Notes: generated from the sequence alone by a model not told the origin. Positions 53,215-61,707 are shown, counted from the first letter of the stretch. The stretch is 64,000 nucleotides of DNA from Spirochaetota bacterium (GCA_003246895.1 QKCL01000019.1:1-64000), one strand, 5' to 3'. A program made the numbers and translations.

Positions 53215-54096
53215 TTATCTGGGATCCCCCTTCAGAAAGGGCGGTTTAAAACTTTCTTCCCTGTTTCCGGTTCCGCCCGGATAGAGTTCTTTTATTTTTT
53301 CCATCTTCTCTTTCAGATCTCCTGCTTCTTTCAGGCCCACAATGCATTCCTTTGCAGTACCATCGGGAGAAAGAAGGGCAATGAAGGGATAGCCTGCTCT
53401 CCGGTCGGTTCGGCCAGATTCTCTCAGTTTTTTCCACATAAGGTTTGAAAGGTTACGGTCTTTTTTACCGTCACCGCTGACTGCAATAAATGATTTTGAG
53501 AGTTCTATGATTTCCGATTTTTTCAGGATTGTTCCTTTAAGGGTGTTGCAGAACCCGCAGTTTTCGGAATATATGAACAGTAAAACGGGTTTGTTCTGCT
53601 GTCTGGATTCTTCCAGGGCTTTATCAACTGATGTTAACCACTCAATTTTAGGGCGTTTGGCAAATTCTCCGCTCTCATAGCTTGCTGCTGCTTTGTCTAA
53701 AATCTCCGCCATATCTTTCCCCGGACTGTCTTTACAGACAATTATCTCCTCTTGTGGTGTTAGTACAAAAAGGGTAGGCATTCTGACGCTGTTGAGACCG
53801 GAACGGTTCAGGAATTTCCACAAACGCCACCAGGCCGGTGTGTTGTACTCAGTTTTAACAAGTATAGGTACGAAGCGTTTTAACTGTTCTTCAACTCCCG
53901 GCCGTTGAGATATAAAATATTCCGGTGTCTGACGTGATTTTGCTGAAAAAGCGATATAGCATACCGGTTTATTCTCCTTTCTGGCAAGCTCAAGTGCTTC
54001 GTCATAGTCACTGTTCCACGGTATTACTGCGCTGCTTTTCAGGGCAGCCAGAAGTATAAACAATGCCGGTAAGAAAAATGTTTTTTTAAAGCTCAT
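53215..54096 (-). CDS. Exported protein with two thioredoxin-like domains
   Basis: A 293-residue product. The start is taken at the ATG at 54096 (MSFKKTFFLPALF), with AAGGAG 8 bases upstream, rather than a frame 36 codons longer. A signal peptide (about 1-23) leads to a first thioredoxin-like domain whose active-site region reads CYIAFSAKSRQ, with no CxxC. The second domain has SENCGFCNTLKG, a real CxxC (about residues 180-183), and the cis-Pro segment RRAGYPFIAL. It is probably periplasmic and redox-active through the second domain only. The last 12 residues are encoded by a CCCCCTTCAGAAAGGG-type repeat and are likely not part of the fold. Confidence 0.85.
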   Translation of the reverse strand: MSFKKTFFLPALFILLAALKSSAVIPWNSDYDEALELARKENKPVCYIAFSAKSRQTPEYFISQRPGVEEQLKRFVPILVKTEYNTPAWWRLWKFLNRSGLNSVRMPTLFVLTPQEEIIVCKDSPGKDMAEILDKAAASYESGEFAKRPKIEWLTSVDKALEESRQQNKPVLLFIYSENCGFCNTLKGTILKKSEIIELSKSFIAVSGDGKKDRNLSNLMWKKLRESGRTDRRAGYPFIALLSPDGTAKECIVGLKEAGDLKEKMEKIKELYPGGTGNREESFKPPFLKGDPR

Positions 54097-54213
54097 GGGC
54101 CGTGCTCCTTGCGGGGAATGTTGATATTGAGAAAGATATAACAGATTCCGGGGATAACAAATAAAAAACTTAATGATGGCAAGGCCAGTATCCTGTATTC
54201 CCAATAATAGAAC

Positions 54214-54241
54214 TTGACGTTAGTAATTTGACAGGTATAAT
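54214..54241 (+). promoter_or_regulatory. Sigma-70-type promoter of the moaA unit
   Basis: TTGACG at 54214-54219 and TATAAT at 54236-54241 are spaced 16 bp apart and face moaA, giving a leader of about 80 bases. The best -35/-10 pair I saw in the window. Confidence 0.6.
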
Positions 54242-54329
54242 CCATAAATAAACAGTATATCTTATTGAATATAACTGATATATAGGGCATAGAGCATGAA
54301 TTTGAAATCAATAAGGGAGAGGTGAACCG

Positions 54330-55286
54330 GTGATCGATGGTGCAGGCAGAAAGATCAATTACTTACGGCTTTCAGTAACAGATTTATGTAATCTGAGGTG
54401 TCAATACTGCATGCCTGAAGCCGGTGTTAAAAAGTTCGGCCATGGTGAGACATTGCGGTTTAATGAAATCCTGAGAATTGTTGAAACACTCTCTCAAATG
54501 GGAATTGATAAAGTGAGAATCACTGGGGGTGAGCCTCTGGTAAAAAAAGGCATTATTTCTCTCATCGAAACCATTAATAAGATGGATGGGATTAAGGAGC
54601 TGGTAATGACGACCAATGGACAGCGTCTGGAAGAGATGGCTGAGTCGCTGAAAGATGCAGGTATCTGCCGGATCAATGTGAGCCTTGACTCCCTGAATCC
54701 TGAAAAATATGCAAGTATCACCCGGGGGGGTGATCTGGAAAAGGTCTTAAGGGGCATCAGGAAAGCCAAAGAGGTGGGCATGACTCCCATCAAGCTGAAT
54801 GTAGTTCTAATCGGCGATTTTAATGACGACGAAATCGTAGACTTTGTAGAGCTCACAAGAAATGACGATATGGAGGTCAGGTTCATTGAGTTAATGCCAG
54901 TTGGAGAAGTAGCCTCCTGGAGTGAAAGGAATTTTATGACAGGTGAAAGTGTTCTTGAAGAGGTCCCTGAATTAGAGGCCATTGAAAAAGAGGACAGGTC
55001 CTCTCCTGCTGATTACTACAGGCTGCCTCATGGTAAGGGTAAAGTCGGGATTATACGTCCCATTACCTGTAAGTTCTGCAGTGCCTGCAACCGGATTCGG
55101 TTAACATCAGACGGAAAGCTCAGGTACTGCCTCCATTCAAACCATGAACTGGACCTAAAAGTCGTCATGGATGATCATGGAGATATTATGAAAGCGGTTG
55201 AAGAGTATATTAGTTTAAAACCTGCGGAGCATCATCTGGAGCATCATCAGTATGTGACCAGGTCAATGTTTGGAATAGGCGGATAG
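54330..55286 (+). CDS. moaA: GTP 3',8-cyclase MoaA
   Basis: A 318-residue radical SAM enzyme that starts molybdopterin synthesis from GTP. The N-terminal cluster motif is CNLRCQYCMPE and RITGGEPL is present. The second cluster sits in CKFCSACNRIRLTSDG (about residues 247-262) with a further Cys in LRYCLHS. The start is GTG at 54330 with GGGAGAGG 7 bases upstream. It heads a run of moaA, MOSC, E1-like, AOR and sulfur-carrier genes. In this setting the pterin probably ends up as the tungsten or molybdenum cofactor of the AOR. Confidence 0.96.
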   Translation: MIDGAGRKINYLRLSVTDLCNLRCQYCMPEAGVKKFGHGETLRFNEILRIVETLSQMGIDKVRITGGEPLVKKGIISLIETINKMDGIKELVMTTNGQRLEEMAESLKDAGICRINVSLDSLNPEKYASITRGGDLEKVLRGIRKAKEVGMTPIKLNVVLIGDFNDDEIVDFVELTRNDDMEVRFIELMPVGEVASWSERNFMTGESVLEEVPELEAIEKEDRSSPADYYRLPHGKGKVGIIRPITCKFCSACNRIRLTSDGKLRYCLHSNHELDLKVVMDDHGDIMKAVEEYISLKPAEHHLEHHQYVTRSMFGIGG

Positions 55287-55295
55287 GAGATAATA

Positions 55296-55742
55296 ATGGG
55301 AAAAGTATTAGGCAAGGTGTCGGGCATTAATATCAGCGAAAAAAAGGGTGTTGTCAAGGAGCCCATCTCAAGCGGAGAATTTATTGCTGATTTCGGATTA
55401 AAAGGAGATGCCCATGCAGGCAAGTGGCACAGGCAGGTCTCCCTGCTGGCTCAGGAGAGTATAGACAAGATGACAGCAACCGGGGTAAAGGGGCTGTGTT
55501 CGGGAAAATTTGCTGAAAATATTACAACTGAAGGTGTTATTCTCCATGAACTGCCTGTGGGTACACGATTGAAGATAGGAGAAACCGTTCAGGAGGTATC
55601 CCAGATCGGCAAGGAATGCCATGACGGGTGTGAGATCAAGAAAACCGTTGGGCAGTGCATTATGCCGAAAGAGGGTATCTTTACAAAGGTCATCGTGGGC
55701 GGCGTGATACATGTCGGGGATCAGATAGAAACCATTAACTGA
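55296..55742 (+). CDS. MOSC-domain protein
   Basis: A 148-residue single-domain MOSC protein. The N-terminal GLKGDAHAGKWHRQVSLLAQ and the FAENITTEG segment match the domain, and the conserved Cys lies in GKECHDGCEIKKTVGQCIMP. MOSC domains bind the pterin cofactor or carry activated sulfur in Mo-enzyme maturation. It is 9 bp after moaA and 20 bp before the E1-like gene, so all three are co-transcribed. Its likely job is cofactor modification for the AOR downstream. Confidence 0.93.
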   Translation: MGKVLGKVSGINISEKKGVVKEPISSGEFIADFGLKGDAHAGKWHRQVSLLAQESIDKMTATGVKGLCSGKFAENITTEGVILHELPVGTRLKIGETVQEVSQIGKECHDGCEIKKTVGQCIMPKEGIFTKVIVGGVIHVGDQIETIN

Positions 55743-55762
55743 TAATAATTTCAGGTGAAACC

Positions 55763-56461
55763 ATGACATCAAGACGCAGCGCCAGATACATGAGAAACGG
55801 TGATTGTATCACTGAAGATGAGCAGCAGTTACTGTCCCGGGCAAGGGTATGTGTCCTTGGCTGCGGCGGATTGGGCGGTTATATTATCGAGATGCTGGCC
55901 AGAGCCGGTTTCGGTTATCTGAAAGTTGTGGACGGGGATGTCTTTGATGAAAGCAATTTAAACCGTCAGATTCTATCCAATCCGGATAATTTAGGCAGGA
56001 ACAAAGCCCTGGCGGCAGGTCTCCATGTTCAGGCAATTAATAGCGAGATAAACTGTGTACCCATACCTGAATATATATCTGCTGATAATGTTCAGGCCCA
56101 TATTGGTGACTGTGATATTGTCATGGATGCGCTGGATGATATGGCTGTCCGTAAAATTGTTGCAGGGGCCTGTCAGGAAATGGGGAAAGTATATATTTAT
56201 GGAGCAATAGCCGGCTGGTACGGCCAGGTTGCAACCATTCATTCCGGCGATGTTACCTATCCTTTGCTTTTTGACTATCATCAAAGGCGCGGGGAGGAAG
56301 TCCGCCTGGGCAATCCCTCCTTTACACCGGCCGTTGTTGCAGGCATAGAGGTCAGTGAATGCGTGAAAACAATTCTGAATAAAGGAAAAAGTTTAAGAAA
56401 TTCCATGATTTCTATTGATTTACTGAATAATGAGGTAGAAACAATAAAAATTGAAGTTTAA
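55763..56461 (+). CDS. E1-like adenylyltransferase (MoeB/ThiF/HesA family)
   Basis: A 232-residue E1-like protein. VLGCGGLGGYIIEMLARAG is the ATP-binding loop, and DGDVFDESNLNRQI holds the Asp and Arg used for adenylation. No CxxC pairs are present, so the zinc site of standard MoeB is absent. It should adenylate the C-terminal Gly of a sulfur-carrier protein; the MoaD-like protein at 58844 is the natural partner. Start at the ATG after AGGTG. It precedes the AOR gene by 231 bp, which hold a separate promoter and leader. Confidence 0.92.
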   Translation: MTSRRSARYMRNGDCITEDEQQLLSRARVCVLGCGGLGGYIIEMLARAGFGYLKVVDGDVFDESNLNRQILSNPDNLGRNKALAAGLHVQAINSEINCVPIPEYISADNVQAHIGDCDIVMDALDDMAVRKIVAGACQEMGKVYIYGAIAGWYGQVATIHSGDVTYPLLFDYHQRRGEEVRLGNPSFTPAVVAGIEVSECVKTILNKGKSLRNSMISIDLLNNEVETIKIEV

Positions 56462-56479
56462 TTGTTAAATTTATGTGGA

Positions 56480-56504
56480 ATTATACCATATTATATGGTA
56501 TAAT
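56480..56504. promoter_or_regulatory. Palindromic operator over the AOR promoter
   Basis: ATTATACCATAT and ATATGGTATAAT flank one central T to make a 25-bp palindrome with no mismatched pairs. The right end doubles as a TATAAT -10 box (56499-56504). A dimeric regulator bound here would block transcription of the AOR unit. The regulator's identity is unknown. Confidence 0.65.
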
Positions 56505-56516
56505 ATAAAGAGTTAA

Positions 56517-56670
56517 CCAGTCCGAGTTGGCATTTCTAAGGTTTCGGCTATGGGTGCTAACCAATGGGTGGAACAGGAAACTGGACTGCCTCCCGTTATT
56601 TGGAAAGGATTTGGATATAACAAGTTGCATACTGTTATCCAATGCTTCTGCAGCAATTGCGGAAGCCAAC
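56517..56670 (+). ncRNA. Structured 5' leader of the AOR gene, riboswitch candidate
   Basis: CAGTCC (56518-56523) pairs with GGACTG (56583-56588), enclosing GTTGGCA/TGCTAAC (56526-56532 with 56555-56561, one G-U pair). A further hairpin lies near 56613-56640. GCCAAC at 56665-56670, close to the ribosome site at 56680-56685, can alternatively pair with the same GTTGGC strand, so a switch is possible. The aptamer class is not recognised; a metal-pterin cofactor ligand is a guess from context. Confidence 0.5.
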
Positions 56671-56692
56671 CAAACCAATAGGAGGTATTAAA

Positions 56693-58432
56693 ATGATGAA
56701 ATTCATTCGCGTCGACATGACAACTCTGTCTTCAACTACAACAGATGTCCCTGAAAAGTACGCAGGATTAGGCGGCAGGGCTCTCACATCAAATTTCGTC
56801 AATGACGAAGTAAAGGCCTCATGTCATCCCCTGGGCAGGAATAACAAACTGATTATTGCACCGGGTCTGTTAAGCGGGACGTCAGCACCTAATTCCGGTC
56901 GTATATCAGTGGGAGCTAAAAGCCCCTTGACCGGTACTATCAAGGAATCCAATTCCGGCGGTTCATCTTCACAGATGCTGGCCAAAATGGGCATCAAGGC
57001 TCTGGTTATTGAAGGCATGCCTAAGGGCGACAAGTTCTATATTATTAAAGTTGCAATGGATGGCGTGACCATTGAAGAAGCTCCGGAAAAAATTCTTAAC
57101 GGATGCGGTAACTATGATGCCATTAAGATATTGAATGAGAAATACGGAGACCATGTGGGAATGGCTTTGGCCGGGCCGGCTGGGGAGTATAGAATGCCGT
57201 CGGCAAATATTTCATTTAAAGATCCCGACGGCAACATGCGGAGTGCCGGACGCGGCGGATTAGGCGCTGTTCTGGGCTCAAAGAAGGTTAAGGGGATTGT
57301 TATTGATCCCACAGGGGCAGGGAACGTACCCATCGCCGATCCTGAAGCATTTCAGGCTGCGTCAAAAGTATTTGCCAAGGCATTACTTGACCATCCTGTT
57401 GCCGGACAGGGACTGGCTGCCTACGGTACAGATGTACTGGTAAATATTCTGAATGAGGCTGGCGGACTTCCTGCTCATAACTTTACTGCCGGAAGAATAG
57501 ACCATAATGATAACATTTCCGGTGAGACAATGAACGCTACTATTTCTGAACGCGGCGGTGAGGGGAAAGTATCACATGGCTGTCATAAGGGATGCATCAT
57601 AAGGTGTTCCCAATGGTATGCTGACAAGCAGGGCAAGTATATCACAAGCGGATTCGAATATGAAACAATCTGGGGCCTCGGCGCAGATGCAGGTATTAAG
57701 AGTCTGGATGCCATCGCATATATTGACCGTGCAATGGATGATGTTGGAGTGGACAGTATTGAAACAGCAGTGGCAGTTGCAACAGCCATGGAGGGCGGAC
57801 TCATTCCATGGGGCGATGGCGAAGCTGTTCTTAAAATAGTGAAGGGAATTGCAAAGGGAGAGCCTCTCTCAAGAATCATTGCCGGGGGAACTGCAATTGT
57901 CGGTAAAGTCTGCGGCCTATACAGGGTTCCCGTTGTCAAGGATCAGGGTATTCCTGCTTATGACCCGAGAGCCGTAAAGGGTATCGGCCTGACCTATGCA
58001 ACAACAACCATGGGTGCGGACCATACTGCGGGTTACTGTATTTCCGGTAATATTCTTAAAGTGGGTGCAGACCTTGATCCGCTGAAAAAAGACGGACAGA
58101 TCGAATACGCAAGGGCAATGCAGATCGGTACCGCAGCTGTGGACAGTACAGGAATGTGTCTCTTCGTTTACTTCGGTATAGCAGATAATCCTGCCGGCTA
58201 TCAGGCCCTCATCGATATGATCAATGCTCAATACGGCATCAGCCTTACTTCTGCCGACGTGGATGAGCTGGGCAAGTCTGTGCTTAAGGTTGAACTTGAA
58301 TTTAACAGAAAAGCCGGTTTTACCAATCTGGATGACAGGCTGCCTGAGTTTATGGAATATGAACCTATAGCACCTCATAATGTAGTATGGGATTTCACAC
58401 CTGAAGAAATAGATGAAGTAATGAAGTTTTAA
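56693..58432 (+). CDS. aor: Aldehyde ferredoxin oxidoreductase family protein
   Basis: A 579-residue tungsten- or molybdenum-pterin enzyme of the AOR family, near the family length (about 600). It oxidises aldehydes to acids with ferredoxin, or runs in reverse. The N-terminal domain holds the pterin (AGLGGRALTSNFV, GRISVGAKSPLTG). The 4Fe-4S cluster ligands are GCHKGCIIRC (about residues 297-306) and the distal Cys of DSTGMC (about 489). VGVDSIETA is the mid-protein pterin motif. Start at the ATG at 56693, 7 bases after AGGAGG; a longer frame from 56642 runs into the leader. No ferredoxin gene is adjacent. Confidence 0.96.
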   Translation: MMKFIRVDMTTLSSTTTDVPEKYAGLGGRALTSNFVNDEVKASCHPLGRNNKLIIAPGLLSGTSAPNSGRISVGAKSPLTGTIKESNSGGSSSQMLAKMGIKALVIEGMPKGDKFYIIKVAMDGVTIEEAPEKILNGCGNYDAIKILNEKYGDHVGMALAGPAGEYRMPSANISFKDPDGNMRSAGRGGLGAVLGSKKVKGIVIDPTGAGNVPIADPEAFQAASKVFAKALLDHPVAGQGLAAYGTDVLVNILNEAGGLPAHNFTAGRIDHNDNISGETMNATISERGGEGKVSHGCHKGCIIRCSQWYADKQGKYITSGFEYETIWGLGADAGIKSLDAIAYIDRAMDDVGVDSIETAVAVATAMEGGLIPWGDGEAVLKIVKGIAKGEPLSRIIAGGTAIVGKVCGLYRVPVVKDQGIPAYDPRAVKGIGLTYATTTMGADHTAGYCISGNILKVGADLDPLKKDGQIEYARAMQIGTAAVDSTGMCLFVYFGIADNPAGYQALIDMINAQYGISLTSADVDELGKSVLKVELEFNRKAGFTNLDDRLPEFMEYEPIAPHNVVWDFTPEEIDEVMKF

Positions 58433-58440
58433 TTGTATTC

Positions 58441-58481
58441 ACATATCCTGCCGGAGTTCTGTCCGGCGGGATATGTTTTTT
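58441..58481 (+). terminator. Terminator/attenuator between AOR and the Ubl genes
   Basis: ACATATCC and GGATATGT plus the inner GCCGGA/TCCGGC make a stem of about 14 bp, followed by six T residues. It lies 9 bp after the AOR stop and just before the AGGAGG of the next gene, so the sulfur-carrier genes are probably expressed by partial read-through at a lower level than AOR. Confidence 0.85.
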
Positions 58482-58495
58482 AGGAGGACTCAACC

Positions 58496-58831
58496 ATGGC
58501 GGATCGAGGGAAACAACTTGAAATTCGCGGCTTTTTACAGCTGGATAGTTTTTTACGAAAACGCTATGGCAGCATGCCCTTTTATTATGAGATCAATGAG
58601 CCTATATCTGGACTTGCATTGTCGCAGGAACTGGGCATTGAGCGTAAAGACATTGAAGTCATTTTCATAAACGGATTTGTATATGAGCTTGAGCATATGA
58701 TTGAACCGGGTGACCGCATCGCATTTCTTCCACCTGGGTGTCCCGGGCCCTACCGCATAGCATTAGGCTTTTACAGTAAAAATCAGGGCAATGAGTCTAA
58801 TTTTAAAATACAGAAGGATGAGGAGTCCTGA
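58496..58831 (+). CDS. Ubiquitin-like MoaD/ThiS relative without Gly-Gly end
   Basis: A 111-residue beta-grasp protein. Its core FLQLDSFLRKRYG, ELGIERKDIEVIFINGFV and GDRIAFLPPG resembles the Mut7-C-linked ubiquitin-like group. It lacks the terminal Gly-Gly of sulfur carriers, and ends with a polar tail (KIQKDEES) beyond PPGCPGPYRIALG. It may act as a structural or regulatory subunit rather than a sulfur donor. AGGAGG lies 8 bases before the ATG. It is 12 bp upstream of a true MoaD-like gene. Confidence 0.82.
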   Translation: MADRGKQLEIRGFLQLDSFLRKRYGSMPFYYEINEPISGLALSQELGIERKDIEVIFINGFVYELEHMIEPGDRIAFLPPGCPGPYRIALGFYSKNQGNESNFKIQKDEES

Positions 58832-58843
58832 AAGGTATAACAG

Positions 58844-59068
58844 ATGAAAATTACCGTACGTTTATTTGCTACATTCAGAGAGAACCGGGAAAAGGAAAGC
58901 ACCATTGAGACAGCCCCCGGCACAAAAGTGGAAGATGTTGTCCGCACATTTAACATTCCGCCTGAAGATGTGGCTATAATCATGATTAACGGAAGAGGAA
59001 AGACACTGAAGGATGTCCTGAGCGAAGGAGATGTTCTGGCGCTGTTTCCGCCCGTAGGCGGCGGCTGA
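58844..59068 (+). CDS. moaD: MoaD-like sulfur-carrier protein
   Basis: A 74-residue beta-grasp protein with KITVRLFATFRENR at the start and GDVLALFPPVGGG at the C-terminus. The Gly-Gly end allows thiocarboxylation after adenylation, most likely by the E1-like protein at 55763. It would deliver sulfur to make the dithiolene of the pterin cofactor. No moaE homologue is in the window. Confidence 0.9.
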   Translation: MKITVRLFATFRENREKESTIETAPGTKVEDVVRTFNIPPEDVAIIMINGRGKTLKDVLSEGDVLALFPPVGGG

Positions 59069-59221
59069 TGGTGTAAAACCTCAGTTATTGAGATATCTCC
59101 CTGTGAAACCCAAAAGCATATCTATCCCATTTAATTTACTGTTCCCGTCTATCCGCTGTAATCTTTTAAATAAAAATGTCACCACAGATATGAAAGATAT
59201 AAGGCTGGCAATATCCATGTC

Positions 59222-59416
59222 ATGAACCTGAAGAAGACCGATATAACATATATGAGGCAGTATTCTGCCGAATGCGGATGCTGTATCGGTTCAATTGAGG
59301 GTATGTCTGTGGCTTCGGTTCAGGAGAAAAAGATCAGGGTGGATATAATGATACCGGATGATGCTGAAAAATTGAAAATGAAATGGAAACTCCGAGAAAA
59401 GCCTGTAAAGGTCTGA
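59222..59416 (+). CDS. Small Cys-containing hypothetical protein, doubtful
   Basis: A 64-codon frame ends exactly where the convergent AraC gene ends. The product has ECGCCIGSIEGM, a compact Cys motif that could bind metal, and a Lys-rich end. There is no good ribosome site; the nearest purine run is about 18 bases upstream. Real expression is uncertain. Between 59069 and 59221 nothing else is seen. Confidence 0.35.
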   Translation: MNLKKTDITYMRQYSAECGCCIGSIEGMSVASVQEKKIRVDIMIPDDAEKLKMKWKLREKPVKV

Positions 59417-60196
59417 TTACCTTTTCTTTCTGAATTCTCCCGGAGAGACCGGGAAATATAAAGAAAAGTCCCTGTAGAGTGACGACAGGGACTCGTACCC
59501 GCATGAGTAGCAGATTTCCGTAATGGCCCTGTCTGTTGTTTCAAGGAGTACTGATGCCCTGAATACCCGGTATAGCCTGAGGTAGCTGTTTATTGTAATG
59601 CCCGTCTCTTCCCTGAATATTCTTGAAGCGTGTCTTTCTGTTACGGGGACAACAGAGGTAATGGAAGCCAGCCCTGTATTTTCTGCGTAGTGCTCATGTA
59701 TGTAATGGGCCATGAGTCTGTTCTCCTGCCTTTTCGGCAGCGGCAGGGTCAGGGGGAACCTGTTTGCCGACACATCCTCTTTAATTATACGTACCAGAAG
59801 TTTAAGGCAGTCTCTTTCTGTTTGCGATACAAGTGGTTCGAGTCTCCTTCCGCAGAGCCTGTCAACGAGCGAAACTGCAAGGGGTGAAGGGGAGAACACG
59901 GCAATCTCCTTCATGGATGCCTTAAAAAAAGAGGTGCCCATGTATATGGATCTGTATTTTACCCCGGTTCCGGTTACCTCTGTGCGGTGGGGAGCCCCTG
60001 CGGGGATAAACGCGGCCATGCCGCTGTACTGGGGCAGTCTTTTTGTGCCGTCTTCCAGTATGGAAACACCGCTCTCTATTAACAGAATCTGGTCGTATCT
60101 GTGGCTGTGTGGTTTTTCCGTGGACCAGTTTTTGAGTTTCCCGTGGTTCGAAAAGGCCTCTGTGTCTTTTATGTCCGGTCCGTAACTGTATTCCAT
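59417..60196 (-). CDS. AraC-family transcriptional regulator
   Basis: A 259-residue regulator. The N-terminal cupin-like domain ([33 protein letters not shown]) is the sensing part. The C-terminal third has the AraC double helix-turn-helix ([40 protein letters not shown]). It is divergent from the CMD-family gene, whose start is 91 bp away, so it most likely controls that gene and possibly itself. Confidence 0.93.
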   Translation of the reverse strand: MEYSYGPDIKDTEAFSNHGKLKNWSTEKPHSHRYDQILLIESGVSILEDGTKRLPQYSGMAAFIPAGAPHRTEVTGTGVKYRSIYMGTSFFKASMKEIAVFSPSPLAVSLVDRLCGRRLEPLVSQTERDCLKLLVRIIKEDVSANRFPLTLPLPKRQENRLMAHYIHEHYAENTGLASITSVVPVTERHASRIFREETGITINSYLRLYRVFRASVLLETTDRAITEICYSCGYESLSSLYRDFSLYFPVSPGEFRKKR

Positions 60197-60286
60197 AAAT
60201 GTCCTGATTTGAGAATATTATGTCATTCTTTGCAAATACGGTCAAGGGATAATGTGCTATGTTACTGTAAAAACGGAGGATTTAAT

Positions 60287-60664
60287 ATGAACGAACGGTA
60301 TGAACAGGGTATGGCAAAGCTCATGGAAATTGACGGGGCAGCGGGCGAGGCAGTGACAAGGAGCCTTGAAGATGTATGCCCGGACCTGGCGCGTTATACG
60401 ATCGAGTTTCCATTCGGAGACATATACAGAAGGCCCGGCCTTGACCTGAAGTCCAGGGAAATAGCAACAGTTGCCGCTCTTACGGCTTTGGGTACCATTC
60501 CCCAGCTCAAAGTCCACATACACGGCGCTCTGAATGTGGGGTGCTCAAAGGAGGAGATAAAGGAGGTCATAATCCAGATGGCCGTTTATGCGGGATTTCC
60601 AGCTGCCCTTAACGGAATGTTTGCAGCCAAAGAGGTCTTTCAGGAAAGAGATTCAGGGAAGTGA
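60287..60664 (+). CDS. Carboxymuconolactone decarboxylase-family protein
   Basis: A 125-residue all-helical CMD/AhpD-fold protein: [20 protein letters not shown], then [21 protein letters not shown] and [20 protein letters not shown]. The redox CxxC of AhpD is missing, so it is of the decarboxylase-like, non-peroxidase kind. CGGAGGA at 60274-60280 sets the start at 60287; a frame opening at 60101 is too long. It is transcribed away from the AraC gene and is probably induced through it. The substrate is unknown. Confidence 0.92.
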   Translation: MNERYEQGMAKLMEIDGAAGEAVTRSLEDVCPDLARYTIEFPFGDIYRRPGLDLKSREIATVAALTALGTIPQLKVHIHGALNVGCSKEEIKEVIIQMAVYAGFPAALNGMFAAKEVFQERDSGK

Positions 60665-60686
60665 AGTCACCCGCAGGGACCCGTAC

Positions 60687-60722
60687 CCCCGTAGGGAACA
60701 GTCGCGACTGTTCCCTACGGGG
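60687..60722. repeat. Perfect 36-bp palindrome (dispersed-repeat type)
   Basis: CCCCGTAGGGAACAGTCG is followed directly by its exact reverse complement. It sits 23 bp after the CMD gene. Parts recur at 43833-43850, 47675-47689 and 49760-49779, so it seems to be one member of a palindromic repeat family. It could act as a terminator or REP-like site. Confidence 0.8.
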
Positions 60723-60849
60723 CGACTGAATGACACATTTTTTAATTAAAATCAGAACTGAAAATATGCTTCCGCCGTCACAGATCTGAAATGGTTATAT
60801 TTATTTACAGTATCAATAACTGAATAAAAGAGATTAAGGGAGAATGACC

Positions 60850-61707
60850 ATGGGAAAAAATATCCTGAAAAGAACTGCAGGATTTCTTCTTTTAGTGACA
60901 GTGATGCTTCAGGAACCTCTGCTCTCTGCTGAAGAGACTGAGACCGGAATCCGTACTGCTGTTGAAATCTCAAAAACCAGTGTCTATTTGTGGGAACGGG
61001 TATTGCTGCGATATTATATCTATACAAGCGGCAGTGACGAAATAAAGATAGACGACATTAAAAACGTACCTGTTGCTCCGGCATTGATGATGGAGAAAAT
61101 TGATGAGAACATCGGCCTGAAGACTGTAATGATAAACGGGAAAAAGATGGTCCGGCGGCATATCTGCACTTTCGAATGCATCCCCGAGAAAACCGGAACA
61201 CTGGAAACCGGTACCGGTTCTGCAGTTATTTCCTATGACAGGGGTTCAGGTCTTTCCGGGTTCAGCCGCATTAGATACCTTATGTTTGAAAAAAGAAAAA
61301 TTAAAGTACTTCCACTTCCGGCAAAGGGCAGGCCCCATGACTATTCAGGCCATGTCGGGAACTTCAGAATAAAGGTTTCAGGCAATAACAGGAGGGTTAA
61401 TCTCTCGGAAATGACTGTACTGACTATCTCTGTGGAGGGTACGGGAAATATCTATGGCCGAAGGAGGCCTGTTCTGGTTCCAGGTTACGGATTCAACTGT
61501 ATTATCATGGAGGAGAAGACCAGGAAATTTACAGAGGGCGGTAAAGTCAGAGTCAGAAATACTTATTCGCTGAATATTTCTCCTCTTGTAACAGGGAAAC
61601 TGGACGTGGGATATCTCAAACTTGATTTCTTTGATCCGGAAAAACGCAGATATGCAACAGTAAAGTCAGAGAGGATATATCTTGATGTGACAGATGGAAA
61701 AAAATGA
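60850..61707 (+). CDS. BatD-like exported protein
   Basis: A 285-residue product after choosing the second ATG (60850), which has AAGGGAG 7 bases upstream. A signal peptide (about 1-27) precedes two Ig-like beta domains. VGNFRIKVSG and LTISVEGTGNIYGRRRP match the BatD family (PF13584), whose members sit beside BatA/B von Willebrand proteins in aerotolerance operons. No C-terminal TM or BatA/B/MoxR gene is present, so it is a short orphan. It may serve as a periplasmic scaffold. Confidence 0.8.
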   Translation: MGKNILKRTAGFLLLVTVMLQEPLLSAEETETGIRTAVEISKTSVYLWERVLLRYYIYTSGSDEIKIDDIKNVPVAPALMMEKIDENIGLKTVMINGKKMVRRHICTFECIPEKTGTLETGTGSAVISYDRGSGLSGFSRIRYLMFEKRKIKVLPLPAKGRPHDYSGHVGNFRIKVSGNNRRVNLSEMTVLTISVEGTGNIYGRRRPVLVPGYGFNCIIMEEKTRKFTEGGKVRVRNTYSLNISPLVTGKLDVGYLKLDFFDPEKRRYATVKSERIYLDVTDGKK

